Shown here one piece after another: positions 25,783 to 33,109 of a stretch of DNA of 64,000 nt. The translations under genes were made by a program, and so were the position numbers. The DNA is taken from contig MVIG01000010.1 of assembly GCA_002086835.1 (NCBI GenBank), forward strand, positions 62,001-126,000. Reading direction: 5' to 3'. The notes under the pieces were generated by a model, which was not told where the DNA came from, ran no database searches, and saw only the letters and a list, made by a program, of their open reading frames with translations. The stretch's first letter is position 1; each line of letters starts with the position of its first letter. Origin of the DNA: Mycolicibacterium porcinum (GTDB taxonomy: Bacteria > Actinomycetota > Actinomycetes > Mycobacteriales > Mycobacteriaceae).

Positions 25783-26931
25783 GTGCCGCCGTCACCTCCG
25801 ATCGTGATCGGGCAGGTGACGTCGCTGACCGGCTCGAATTACATGGGTCTGGAGAACCGGGACGGAGCCGAGCTCGCGGTACAGCAGCTCAACGACGCGG
25901 GCGGTGTACTCGGTCGCCGCGTGGAGCTGGCGGTCGAGGACGACGAGAGTCTCCCCCGGGGTGCGGTGGCCGCCTACCACCGGTTGGCCGACCGCGGTGT
26001 CGCTGCCGTCGTCGGAACATCGTTCTCCAACGCGAGTTTGGCGGTCCTGCCGCACACCGATGAACGCCGGGTGGTGTACGTATCGACCGGAGCCGCGCAC
26101 ACCCAGGTCGATCCCGTCCGTCCGTATGTGTTCATGTCACCGCCGACGGGGCATCTGGTCGCCGCCCAGCTTCTCAGATACTGCCGGGATCACGGCCTGA
26201 CCAGAATCGCGGTCACCTTCGATTCCGACAGCGTGTTCAACCGCGAGGCATGGGCGACGCAGGAAGCCATGTTGGGCCAATTCGGAATCGAAGCGGCCAC
26301 CGTCGTGTCGGTCAAGGTCGACACCGAGAATTTCGGACCCGCTGTCGCCGAGGTCGCCGAGAGCGGCGCGCAGGCCTTGATGGCATGGGTCACCGGTCCA
26401 CCCGCGACCGGATTGGCGCTGGCCTTCCGGTCAGCCGGCCTGAGCATTCCGATGGTCGCGGGGCTCGGCGCCGCGAGCCCCAGCTTCGTGACCGGAGTCG
26501 GCCCGGGCGCCGACGGCATCGTCGTGGCGACGTCATTGGTGAGTGTGGTGTCGGATCTGCCGCCGTCAGCGACCCGTACTGTCATCGCCGCACTCACCGA
26601 ACCGTTCGAGATCCGGCACGGCGCACCACCCTCTCAGTTCGCGGTGGACGGATACACCGCCGCGAAGCTGATTGCGGCAGCTGTCGAAGCGGCCGGCGAT
26701 GACGCGCCGCAGGCAGTCCAGCAGGCCATGGACTCACTGACATGCCTCACGCCGGAAGGCGAATACCACTTCTCCCCCACTGACCATTCCGGGCTCGATG
26801 CGAATGACGTGGCGATCGCGGTCATTCGAGACGGCCGGTTTCGCCTGACACCGTGGTCTCGCGACGAGCTGCTCCGACACTTGACACAGCGGGTGGCGCC
26901 TCTCCTGCTCGGCGCAGTTGGTCGCGAATGA
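25783..26931 (+). CDS. Type-1 periplasmic-binding-fold protein without signal peptide
   Basis: A 382-residue Leu/Ile/Val-binding-type domain (PPIVIGQVTSLTGSNYMGLENRDGAELAVQQLNDAGGVLGRRVEL; LMAWVTGPPATGLALAFRSAGL). Normally these are secreted ABC substrate-binding proteins, but this one starts directly at the first strand and has no signal peptide or lipobox, and no permease or ATPase is adjacent. GTG 25783 with TAACCT ending 6 nt upstream suggests a leaderless message. A cytoplasmic ligand sensor (AmiC-like) is therefore as likely as a transporter component. The 3' end overlaps the convergent monooxygenase gene by 110 nt. Confidence 0.8.
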   Translation: MPPSPPIVIGQVTSLTGSNYMGLENRDGAELAVQQLNDAGGVLGRRVELAVEDDESLPRGAVAAYHRLADRGVAAVVGTSFSNASLAVLPHTDERRVVYVSTGAAHTQVDPVRPYVFMSPPTGHLVAAQLLRYCRDHGLTRIAVTFDSDSVFNREAWATQEAMLGQFGIEAATVVSVKVDTENFGPAVAEVAESGAQALMAWVTGPPATGLALAFRSAGLSIPMVAGLGAASPSFVTGVGPGADGIVVATSLVSVVSDLPPSATRTVIAALTEPFEIRHGAPPSQFAVDGYTAAKLIAAAVEAAGDDAPQAVQQAMDSLTCLTPEGEYHFSPTDHSGLDANDVAIAVIRDGRFRLTPWSRDELLRHLTQRVAPLLLGAVGRE

Positions 26932-28315
26932 CTTCAGGCCGGGTGCTGATCGCGCCGACGTAGCCGTCGGGGCGGACCAACACGTAGGAGCCGACGGGCA
27001 CGTCGTAGTCGGCAGTGACCCCCAGGCTCAGCTGCGGTACCCCGAAATCGACTGGATCGGAGCCGAATTGGAGCACGGTCCAGTGCGGGCCGCGGAACAC
27101 GTCGAACAGTCGGCGGCCGTCCGGCAGCCGACCGTCGGGGGCCCGGTCGCCGGCGCGCAGCGCGCCGGTCGGTTCGGTGTCGACGGCGAGCGGGCCACCA
27201 CGGTAGGTGATGTCCAACTGGTGGATGGCCGCCGGGGCCGGCCCTGTCGCGCCGAACCCCTGGCGGTGCAACAGGCCGCTCAGTTGCAGCACCTCCGCGG
27301 CGACGGGCAGGCGTTCGGCCTCATAACTGTCCAGCAGGGTTTCCGGCGCTCCGGCCGACACCGCGGCCAGTTTCCAGCCGAGGTTGTAGGCATCCTGCAC
27401 GCCGGTGTTGACGCCCTGTCCCCCAGCCGGTGAGTGTACGTGTGCGGCATCCCCGGCGAGGAGCACCCGCCCCATCCGGAAGCGTTGCGCCATCAGCAGG
27501 TTCACCCGATACAGCGAGATCCACCGCAGGTCCGACAGCGTGATGTCGCTCCGCCCCGACCGGTACCGCAGCACTGCCCGCATGCCCTCGAGAGTCAGCG
27601 CGGGAACCTCGTCACCCGGCGCCACCGTGACCACCAGCTGGTAGTGCTCACTGCCCGGCAGGTTCCACAGCGAGAACCGGGTGGACTGGTCGCCGTCCCG
27701 GGTCAGCAGGTGACAGCACCGGCCGTCGAGGCCGGCGGCCCGCACGTCACCCACGATGATGCGTTCCTCGGTGAGCGCACCGCCCAGGAAGTCGACCCCG
27801 GAGGCCTTGCGGACCGTGCTGCGGCCGCCGTCGGCGCCCACCAGGTAGTCGGCGTGGACGGGGCCCCGGCTGGTCTGCACCACGACGCCGTCGCCGTCCT
27901 GCGTGAAACCCGTTACCTCGGTGCCGAATTCGATCGATCCACCGAGTTCGGCGAATCTCGCCGCCAGGATCTGGTCGGTGCGCCACTGCGGGATCAGCCA
28001 GGTGTACGGGTACGGCACCGCGGGCGTGGGTTCCAGCTCGGGCAGTCCCAGCAGGTCATAGATCCGCTTCTCCCAGACCACGTCCGTACCGCGGTACAGC
28101 CGCATGGGCGGAAAGGGCTCGCCGGCAGCCAGCACGGCGCCGATCACGCCGAGGTCGTCGAAGACCTCCAAGGTGCGCGGTTGCAGCCCCTTGCCGCGCG
28201 ATCCGGGAAACAGCGTCGCCGCCCTGTCCAGCACCCGGCAGGGCACACCGCGCCGGGCCAGCTCGATGGCCAAGGTCAATCCGGTCGGTCCGGCACCGGC
28301 GATCACGACGGTCAC
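26822..28315 (-). CDS. FAD-dependent aromatic monooxygenase (PheA/TfdB-like)
   Basis: A 497-residue flavoprotein hydroxylase. GxGxxG in VVIAGAGPTGLTLAIELARRG, the DG motif in YLVGADGGRSTVRKASG and the third FAD motif GRVLLAGDAAHVHSPAGGQGVNTGVQDAYNLGWKLA are complete. A C-terminal thioredoxin-like segment (about 390-480) is present, as in phenol hydroxylase-type enzymes and tetracycline/rifampicin hydroxylases. ATG start overlaps the stop of the upstream tetR gene (ATGA). Likely repressed by that TetR. The 3' end runs 110 nt into the opposite binding-protein gene. Candidates are phenolic degradation or antibiotic inactivation. Confidence 0.88.
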   Translation of the reverse strand: MTVVIAGAGPTGLTLAIELARRGVPCRVLDRAATLFPGSRGKGLQPRTLEVFDDLGVIGAVLAAGEPFPPMRLYRGTDVVWEKRIYDLLGLPELEPTPAVPYPYTWLIPQWRTDQILAARFAELGGSIEFGTEVTGFTQDGDGVVVQTSRGPVHADYLVGADGGRSTVRKASGVDFLGGALTEERIIVGDVRAAGLDGRCCHLLTRDGDQSTRFSLWNLPGSEHYQLVVTVAPGDEVPALTLEGMRAVLRYRSGRSDITLSDLRWISLYRVNLLMAQRFRMGRVLLAGDAAHVHSPAGGQGVNTGVQDAYNLGWKLAAVSAGAPETLLDSYEAERLPVAAEVLQLSGLLHRQGFGATGPAPAAIHQLDITYRGGPLAVDTEPTGALRAGDRAPDGRLPDGRRLFDVFRGPHWTVLQFGSDPVDFGVPQLSLGVTADYDVPVGSYVLVRPDGYVGAISTRPEVIRDQLRRAGEAPPAVSSVGAARRETTVSGETGRLE

Positions 28316-28881
28316 CGGCCCGCACCTCCGAGCAGCACCAGCAACACGTCATCGATCAGGCGTGCGCTGAATGCCGCGTCGACCGCCAAGTCGAGGTGAA
28401 CCTGACGCAGGATCATCGCCTCGGCCACGTCGTGGATGAGCTCGACATCGGTGTCGGCGGCGATGTCACCCCTGGCGATGGCCCGTTGCAGCGCATCGTG
28501 GAACGGAGAAAGCTCCTCTTGGGCGAGATGTTCGCGGATGGCCTCGGCCAGCTGTGCGTCGTGGCGCATCAGCGTGGCGAGTTCAGCGGTCACCCGGGTC
28601 AGCGGATCAGTGACGTTCGCCGCGACGGCATCCATGACGGCGAACAGGTCGCTGCGCAGCTGCCCGGTATCGGGCACCGACGCATTGCGGGCGGCGTCCG
28701 CGGCGTCCAGGGTGGCGCGGACGAGCTGGGCCTTGTTCGGCCACCGGCGGTAGATGGTGGCCTTGCTGGCGCCGGCCCGTGCGGCCACGGCATCAATCGT
28801 CAGCGCCTGATATCCGCGTTCCACCAGTAACTCGGCCGTCGCGGCCAGCACGGCCTGCTCACGCTCCATACCTCGAACCAT
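28312..28881 (-). CDS. TetR-family repressor of the adjacent monooxygenase
   Basis: A 189-residue TetR regulator. The N-terminal helix-turn-helix is AATAELLVERGYQALTIDAVAARAGASKATIYRRWPNKAQLV; the C-terminal ligand domain resembles the TetR_C_11 type. It overlaps the monooxygenase gene by 4 nt and is transcribed with it. A perfect 14-bp-arm palindrome 5 nt upstream of its ATG (28886-28914) is almost certainly its own operator, so the pair is autoregulated. The inducer is probably an aromatic compound that the monooxygenase attacks. Confidence 0.92.
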   Translation of the reverse strand: MVRGMEREQAVLAATAELLVERGYQALTIDAVAARAGASKATIYRRWPNKAQLVRATLDAADAARNASVPDTGQLRSDLFAVMDAVAANVTDPLTRVTAELATLMRHDAQLAEAIREHLAQEELSPFHDALQRAIARGDIAADTDVELIHDVAEAMILRQVHLDLAVDAAFSARLIDDVLLVLLGGAGR

Positions 28882-28885
28882 GCAC

Positions 28886-28914
28886 GAAGAGTACGAAACC
28901 GTTTCGTACTCTTC
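28886..28914. promoter_or_regulatory. 29-bp palindromic operator for the TetR/monooxygenase operon
   Basis: Arms GAAGAGTACGAAAC and GTTTCGTACTCTTC are exact reverse complements around one central C. It ends 5 nt upstream of the tetR ATG (minus strand). Size and perfection fit a TetR dimer site. Confidence 0.85.
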
Positions 28915-28941
28915 AAGCGATTATCTTGGTCCGCGAGACAA

Positions 28942-28961
28942 AACTGCAACACGTTTCAGTT
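28942..28961. promoter_or_regulatory. KstR-type operator upstream of the DUF35/thiolase operon
   Basis: Near-perfect palindrome AACTGCAACACGTTTCAGTT (8 of 9 arm positions match). It fits the published KstR consensus TNNAACNNGTTNNA exactly (TGCAACACGTTTCA). It covers the expected -35 region of the promoter whose -10 TAGGCT lies at 28979-28984. KstR is the sterol-catabolism repressor. Confidence 0.75.
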
Positions 28962-28990
28962 CTGCGGTCTTGATCGTTTAGGCTGGCCGC

Positions 28991-29455
28991 GTGCCAGCAG
29001 CATCTTCGCAACCCGCGATCGACGGATGGTTCGCCACCGACGACGCCGGTGCCACCCACCTGATCGGCGGCAAGTGCACCCAGTGCGCCACCTACGTGTT
29101 CCCGCCGCGCGAGAACAACTGCCCCAACCCGGCCTGCGACAGCGACACCCTTGACCTGGTTCCGCTGTCCCGCCGCGGAAAGGTGTGGAGCTACACCGAG
29201 AATCGGTACCTCCCGCCGTCGCCGTACCCCAAGACCGACCCGTTCGAGCCGTTCGCCATCGCCGCGGTCGAGCTGGCCGACGAAGGTCTGATCGTGCTCG
29301 GCAAGGTCGTCGAGGGCACCCTCGCGGCCGACCTCAAGGTCGGCATGGAGATGGAGCTGACCACCATGACGCTCTACACCGACGACGAGGGCGTCGAGCG
29401 CACCACCCACGCCTGGAGGGTTGCGGACGCGAGGAGCAAGGAGGGCACAGCCTGA
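28991..29455 (+). CDS. DUF35/OB-fold zinc-ribbon partner of the adjacent thiolase
   Basis: A 154-residue DUF35 protein. The N-terminal rubredoxin-like zinc ribbon has CTQC and CPNPAC; the OB-fold follows (GKVWSYTENRYLPPSPYP; FAIAAVELADEGLIVLGKVVEG). DUF35 proteins bind thiolase-like SCP-x/Ltp proteins and are needed for steroid side-chain aldolases. GTG 28991 is 6 nt after TAGGCT, so the message is leaderless. The stop overlaps the thiolase ATG as TGATG. Orthologous to M. tuberculosis Rv1628c from gene order; a KstR-type box lies upstream. Confidence 0.88.
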   Translation: MPAASSQPAIDGWFATDDAGATHLIGGKCTQCATYVFPPRENNCPNPACDSDTLDLVPLSRRGKVWSYTENRYLPPSPYPKTDPFEPFAIAAVELADEGLIVLGKVVEGTLAADLKVGMEMELTTMTLYTDDEGVERTTHAWRVADARSKEGTA

Positions 29456-30654
29456 TGAGTCCAGAGCCTTTGTACATCCTCGGCGCGGGCATGCACCCGT
29501 GGGGCAAGTGGGGACGCGACTTCACCGAATACGGCGTCGTCGCCGCCCGCGCCGCCCTGGCCGAGGCCGGCCTGAACGCGCAGCAGATCCAGTTCATCGC
29601 CGGAGCCGACACCATCCGCAACGGCTACCCCGGCTTCATCGCCGGCTCGACGTTCGCCCAGAAGCTGGGCTGGAACGGTGTGCCGGTGTCGTCGAGCTAC
29701 GCGGCCTGCGCGTCCGGCTCGCAGGCACTGCAGAGCGCCCGCGCCCAGATCCTGGCCGGATTCTGCGATGTCGCCCTGGTGATCGGCGCCGACACCACAC
29801 CCAAGGGTGCGTTCGCACCCGTCGGCGGCGAACGCAAGAACGATCCGGACTGGCAGCGCTTCCACCTGCTCGGCGCGATGAACCCGGTGTACTTCGCCCT
29901 GCTGGCCCGGCGCCGGATGGATCTCTACGGCGCCACCGCCGAGGACTTCGCCCAGGTGAAGGTGAAGAACTCGCGCCACGGCCTGCAGAACCCGAATGCG
30001 CGCTACCGCAAGGAATCCGCGATCGAGGACGTCCTGGCCAGCCCGGTGGTCTCCGACCCGCTGCGCCAGCTCGACATCTGCGCCACCTCCGACGGCGCGG
30101 CCGCGCTGATCGTGGCGAGCGCAGACTTCGCCCGCAAGCACCTCGGCTCGCTGGAGGGTGTGCCCTCGGTGCGCGCGATCTCGACCGTGACGCCGCGCTA
30201 TCCGCAGCACCTGCCCGAATTGCCAGACATCGCAACGGATTCCACCGCTGTCGTGCCGGCGCCGGAGCGCGTGTTCAAGGACCAGATTCTCGACGCGGCC
30301 TACGCCGAAGCGGGAATCGGCCCCGAGGACGTCAGCCTGGCCGAGGTCTACGACCTGTCCACCGCACTCGAGCTGGACTGGTACGAGCACCTTGGCCTGT
30401 GCGCCAAGGGTGAGGGCGAACAGCTGCTGCGTTCGGGTGCGACCACCATCGGCGGCCGGGTCCCGGTCAACCCGTCCGGTGGTCTGGCCTGCTTCGGCGA
30501 GGCCATCCCGGCCCAGGCCATCGCGCAGGTGTGTGAGTTGACCTGGCAGCTCAAGGGTCAGGCCACCGGCAGGCAGGTCGAGGGCGCGAAGGTCGGAGTG
30601 ACCGCCAACCAGGGCCTGTTCGGCCACGGTTCCTCGGTGATCGTCGCGAAGTAG
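29455..30654 (+). CDS. Thiolase-like lipid-transfer protein (SCP-x/Ltp type)
   Basis: A 399-residue thiolase-fold protein. N-terminal LYILGAGMHPWGKWGRDFTEYG, the Cys loop SSYAACASGSQALQSARAQIL, the late motif NPSGGLACFGEAIPAQAIAQV and C-terminal VTANQGLFGHGSSVIVAK. Ltp-type thiolases act with DUF35 partners in retro-aldol cleavage or thiolysis of steroid-CoA intermediates. AAGGAGGG lies 9-14 nt upstream of ATG 29455. Syntenic with Rv1627c beside polA/rpsA. With the KstR-type operator, the pair is best placed in sterol breakdown, although the precise CoA-ester is not known. Confidence 0.88.
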   Translation: MSPEPLYILGAGMHPWGKWGRDFTEYGVVAARAALAEAGLNAQQIQFIAGADTIRNGYPGFIAGSTFAQKLGWNGVPVSSSYAACASGSQALQSARAQILAGFCDVALVIGADTTPKGAFAPVGGERKNDPDWQRFHLLGAMNPVYFALLARRRMDLYGATAEDFAQVKVKNSRHGLQNPNARYRKESAIEDVLASPVVSDPLRQLDICATSDGAAALIVASADFARKHLGSLEGVPSVRAISTVTPRYPQHLPELPDIATDSTAVVPAPERVFKDQILDAAYAEAGIGPEDVSLAEVYDLSTALELDWYEHLGLCAKGEGEQLLRSGATTIGGRVPVNPSGGLACFGEAIPAQAIAQVCELTWQLKGQATGRQVEGAKVGVTANQGLFGHGSSVIVAK

Positions 30655-30665
30655 GGCGCCTTTGC

Positions 30666-30732
30666 TGCGCGAACGTGCGTGTCTGCTCCGCGACACGCCG
30701 CCGTGCGTCAGCATTTCGCGCACGTTCGCGCA
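30666..30732. repeat. Dispersed palindromic repeat, copy B
   Basis: 67 bp with perfect 14-bp inverted ends (TGCGCGAACGTGCG at 30666-30679, complement at 30719-30732). Reverse orientation relative to copies A and C. Lies between the thiolase stop and the DUF167 start. Can fold into a long hairpin on either strand. Confidence 0.8.
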
Positions 30733-30743
30733 ACCATGAACGA

Positions 30744-30971
30744 GTGAGTGAAACCGTCGTCGTCCGCGTCAAGCCCGGCAGCCGCAAGGGCCCGCTGGTC
30801 GAGGTCGCTGACGACGGCGCGCTCACGATCTATGTTCAGGAGCGTGCCGTCGACGGCAAGGCGAATGACGCCGTCACCAAATTGCTTGCCCAGCATCTGG
30901 GCGTGCCACGCAGCCACGTGGAGTTGACCTCAGGAGCGACTGCGCGGCTCAAGCGTTTTCGCATCACCTGA
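30744..30971 (+). CDS. DUF167 (YggU-like) small protein
   Basis: A 75-residue DUF167 protein: VVVRVKPGSRKGPLVEV, IYVQERAVDGKANDAVTKLLAQHL, then SGATARLKRFRI. The fold is known from E. coli YggU and archaeal relatives; function is unknown. GTG 30744 (VSETVVV) matches the usual start; the longer frame enters the upstream repeat. The gene is bracketed by two inverted copies of the same palindromic repeat (12 bp upstream, 6 bp downstream). Confidence 0.85.
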   Translation: MSETVVVRVKPGSRKGPLVEVADDGALTIYVQERAVDGKANDAVTKLLAQHLGVPRSHVELTSGATARLKRFRIT

Positions 30972-30977
30972 GCGGCG

Positions 30978-31038
30978 GCGAGCGTGCGCAAAGTGCCGAC
31001 GAGATACTGCGGGTCGGGCAGCAGACACGCGCGCTCGC
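30978..31038. repeat. Dispersed palindromic repeat, copy C
   Basis: 61 bp with near-perfect 11-bp inverted ends (GCGAGCGTGCG and CGCGCGCTCGC). Shares GTGCGCAAAGTG and GGGCAGCAGACACGC with copy A. Lies between the convergent DUF167 and kinase-fusion genes and may act as a transcription end. Confidence 0.8.
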
Positions 31039-31057
31039 GGTGCCTGAGAAGGACCCC

Positions 31058-33064
31058 CTAGTCCAGGTTGCGGTTCCACTCCAGCCAGCCGATGCCGGTT
31101 CGCCCATCGGCGGTGCGGACCATGGCCCAGGCCCGCGGGAACTGACTGACCCGGCCGGCGCCCTCGCCACCCGGAGCCACCAGCAGCACCGGCGCATGGC
31201 CCTGGATGTCGACGGCCGCCTCGATGTCGCCGGGCTGCAGGGTGAGGGTGGTCGACACCGGCAGGTCATCCTCGCCGACATTGTATTGCGCTGTCACCGA
31301 CTGCAATTCGACGAGCGGTTCGCCCGCGCGCTGCGAGTAGCCGATACCGATCGGCGGCATCCCGGGAATCCGGATGTCGACACCGTGCAGATGCGTGCCG
31401 TCGTCGAGGTGGATCGCGCTCCACACCCAGTTCATCGCCCACCAGTCGCGCACGCCCCACGAATGGTCACGCTGGCCCGCGACAGCCTCGACCAGGTGGG
31501 TCTGATCGCCGATGATCACCGTCCCTGACACCGTGCACGGGATCTCGTAGCGCGGCGTGATCCGATACTGGTACGGGACTCCCGCGGTGTGCCAGGTCAG
31601 GTCCAGCGTCACCGAGACGGCCCGCCCCGACTCGCCGCGCAGCAACGCCGACGGGTCGTCGAATGCCTCGCCGGTGCCCGTGGCGGTCAGGCGGTACACC
31701 TCAAGCGGCGCGTCCGGGTGCAGGTTCAGCTCGACCCCGTCCCCCTTGACCGCCGACGGTTCGGCCAGTGGCGCGTGAAAGTCGTTGAGCGCCACGGTCG
31801 GCATGCCCGGCCCGCAGAACAGCACGTTGATCCACGCGGTGTCCTGGTTGGGGATCAGCCCCAACCGGATCCAGCCGCCCAGGCCCGCCTCGGCATCGGT
31901 GAAGTCGAAGTACCAGCTTTCGTTCCACAGTGCTTCGTCGGTGGGAGTGTGCGCGAACTCGTCTTCGGCGGCGGGCACCAGTGGCTCCGGGATGGCCGGT
32001 GGCGCAAGGATTTCGAGCGCCCGGGTGTCCAGTACGTGGCTGCAGTGCCGGTCGAGCATCGTCATGAACATCGCGTCGCCGCGCTCGGTGCGTTCCACCA
32101 GCATCGAGGAGATGATCGCCATCATCACGCCGAAGAAGCTCTGCCTGCGGACCCCGTCGCGCACCTGATCCAGCGTCAGCGCCGAGTCCGGTCCGAGGGC
32201 GCGGTGATAGACCGCCAGCAACTCGTCGTAGTGGGCGCGACGCTGCTCGACGGGCAGGGCGCAGCCGATGAAGTAGGCGACGTCGGTGAACGCCGGTCCT
32301 TTGGTGACGGTCTGCCAGTCGACCACGGTCAGCGCCCGGTCCGCGCCGGCATCCCCGAACAGCATGTTGTCGAGCCGGTAGTCGCCGTGCACCAGACCCA
32401 TCGGCCGTTCGGGCGCGCCCTCGTCGGCCAGGTAGGCGTCGAAACTCTCGACGAGGCGTTCACAGACCTGGCGTTGTTCCGGGGTGATCAGGCCCGCGTA
32501 GCGCTCGACGAACGCCGCGTGCAGACCGGCGATCAACCCTTGGTTGACCGGGGCCTCGCGGTTGAGCCACTCTGCCCGATTCAGCGCCTCGGCACCGGCC
32601 GCCGACCCGTGCATGCGGCCCAACTCGGTGAGCGCCACGCCGGCCTGTTCGGCTGTGGCGCCGCGGATCTCGTCGCCCACCTCCGCAGGCACCGCATCAC
32701 CGAGCAGCAGGTCGAAAGCGCCGGTCTGGGTGTCGATTGCGGCGTGGTAGCACGGCGCCACCGGCCCGTCGGCCAGGGCGGGCGCGATGTCGGTGTAGAA
32801 CAGCACCTCACGCTCGTAGAGTCCCAGCGCCAGACCGGTCTGGCGGCTGTTGGGATCGGTGGCGGCCACCTTCAGCACCACCGACGCCGGACCGTCGCCA
32901 TCCGGCGCGTAGCTCAGCGAAACGCGGTAGCACTCGCTCATCTGGCCGGTTCCGATGCGCTCGAAACTGAATCCACTCACCGGGCCGCAGCCCAGCGCGG
33001 TGGTGAGCCACTCACAGGTCAGGTCTTCGGGGCGGTCGAGCACGGCGGTCTGAGTCGGTTGCAC
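31058..33064 (-). CDS. APH/EcKinase-type phosphotransferase fused to a lipocalin-like (AttH/CrtC-type) domain
   Basis: A 668-residue fusion. Residues about 1-345 are a choline/aminoglycoside-kinase-like domain with the Brenner motif HGDYRLDNMLF and the DFG-equivalent VVDWQT. The remaining 320 residues form beta-rich repeats ending in RDHSWGVRDWWAMNWVW and GIGWLEWNRNLD, which resembles AttH/CrtC-like lipocalin domains (recently named DUF7064/7065). GTG 33064 is preferred since TACGTT ends 6 nt upstream. The kinase half is similar to the 357-residue gene at 51924. It lies upstream and co-directional with nothing else but next to copper amine oxidase and esterase genes. Phosphorylation of a small hydroxylated or lipid substrate is plausible; substrate unknown. 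Confidence 0.8.
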   Translation of the reverse strand: MQPTQTAVLDRPEDLTCEWLTTALGCGPVSGFSFERIGTGQMSECYRVSLSYAPDGDGPASVVLKVAATDPNSRQTGLALGLYEREVLFYTDIAPALADGPVAPCYHAAIDTQTGAFDLLLGDAVPAEVGDEIRGATAEQAGVALTELGRMHGSAAGAEALNRAEWLNREAPVNQGLIAGLHAAFVERYAGLITPEQRQVCERLVESFDAYLADEGAPERPMGLVHGDYRLDNMLFGDAGADRALTVVDWQTVTKGPAFTDVAYFIGCALPVEQRRAHYDELLAVYHRALGPDSALTLDQVRDGVRRQSFFGVMMAIISSMLVERTERGDAMFMTMLDRHCSHVLDTRALEILAPPAIPEPLVPAAEDEFAHTPTDEALWNESWYFDFTDAEAGLGGWIRLGLIPNQDTAWINVLFCGPGMPTVALNDFHAPLAEPSAVKGDGVELNLHPDAPLEVYRLTATGTGEAFDDPSALLRGESGRAVSVTLDLTWHTAGVPYQYRITPRYEIPCTVSGTVIIGDQTHLVEAVAGQRDHSWGVRDWWAMNWVWSAIHLDDGTHLHGVDIRIPGMPPIGIGYSQRAGEPLVELQSVTAQYNVGEDDLPVSTTLTLQPGDIEAAVDIQGHAPVLLVAPGGEGAGRVSQFPRAWAMVRTADGRTGIGWLEWNRNLD

Positions 33065-33109
33065 ACTCGCAACGTAGCAGTGTTCCGCGTCACATATGAC
33101 AGGTGTCAA

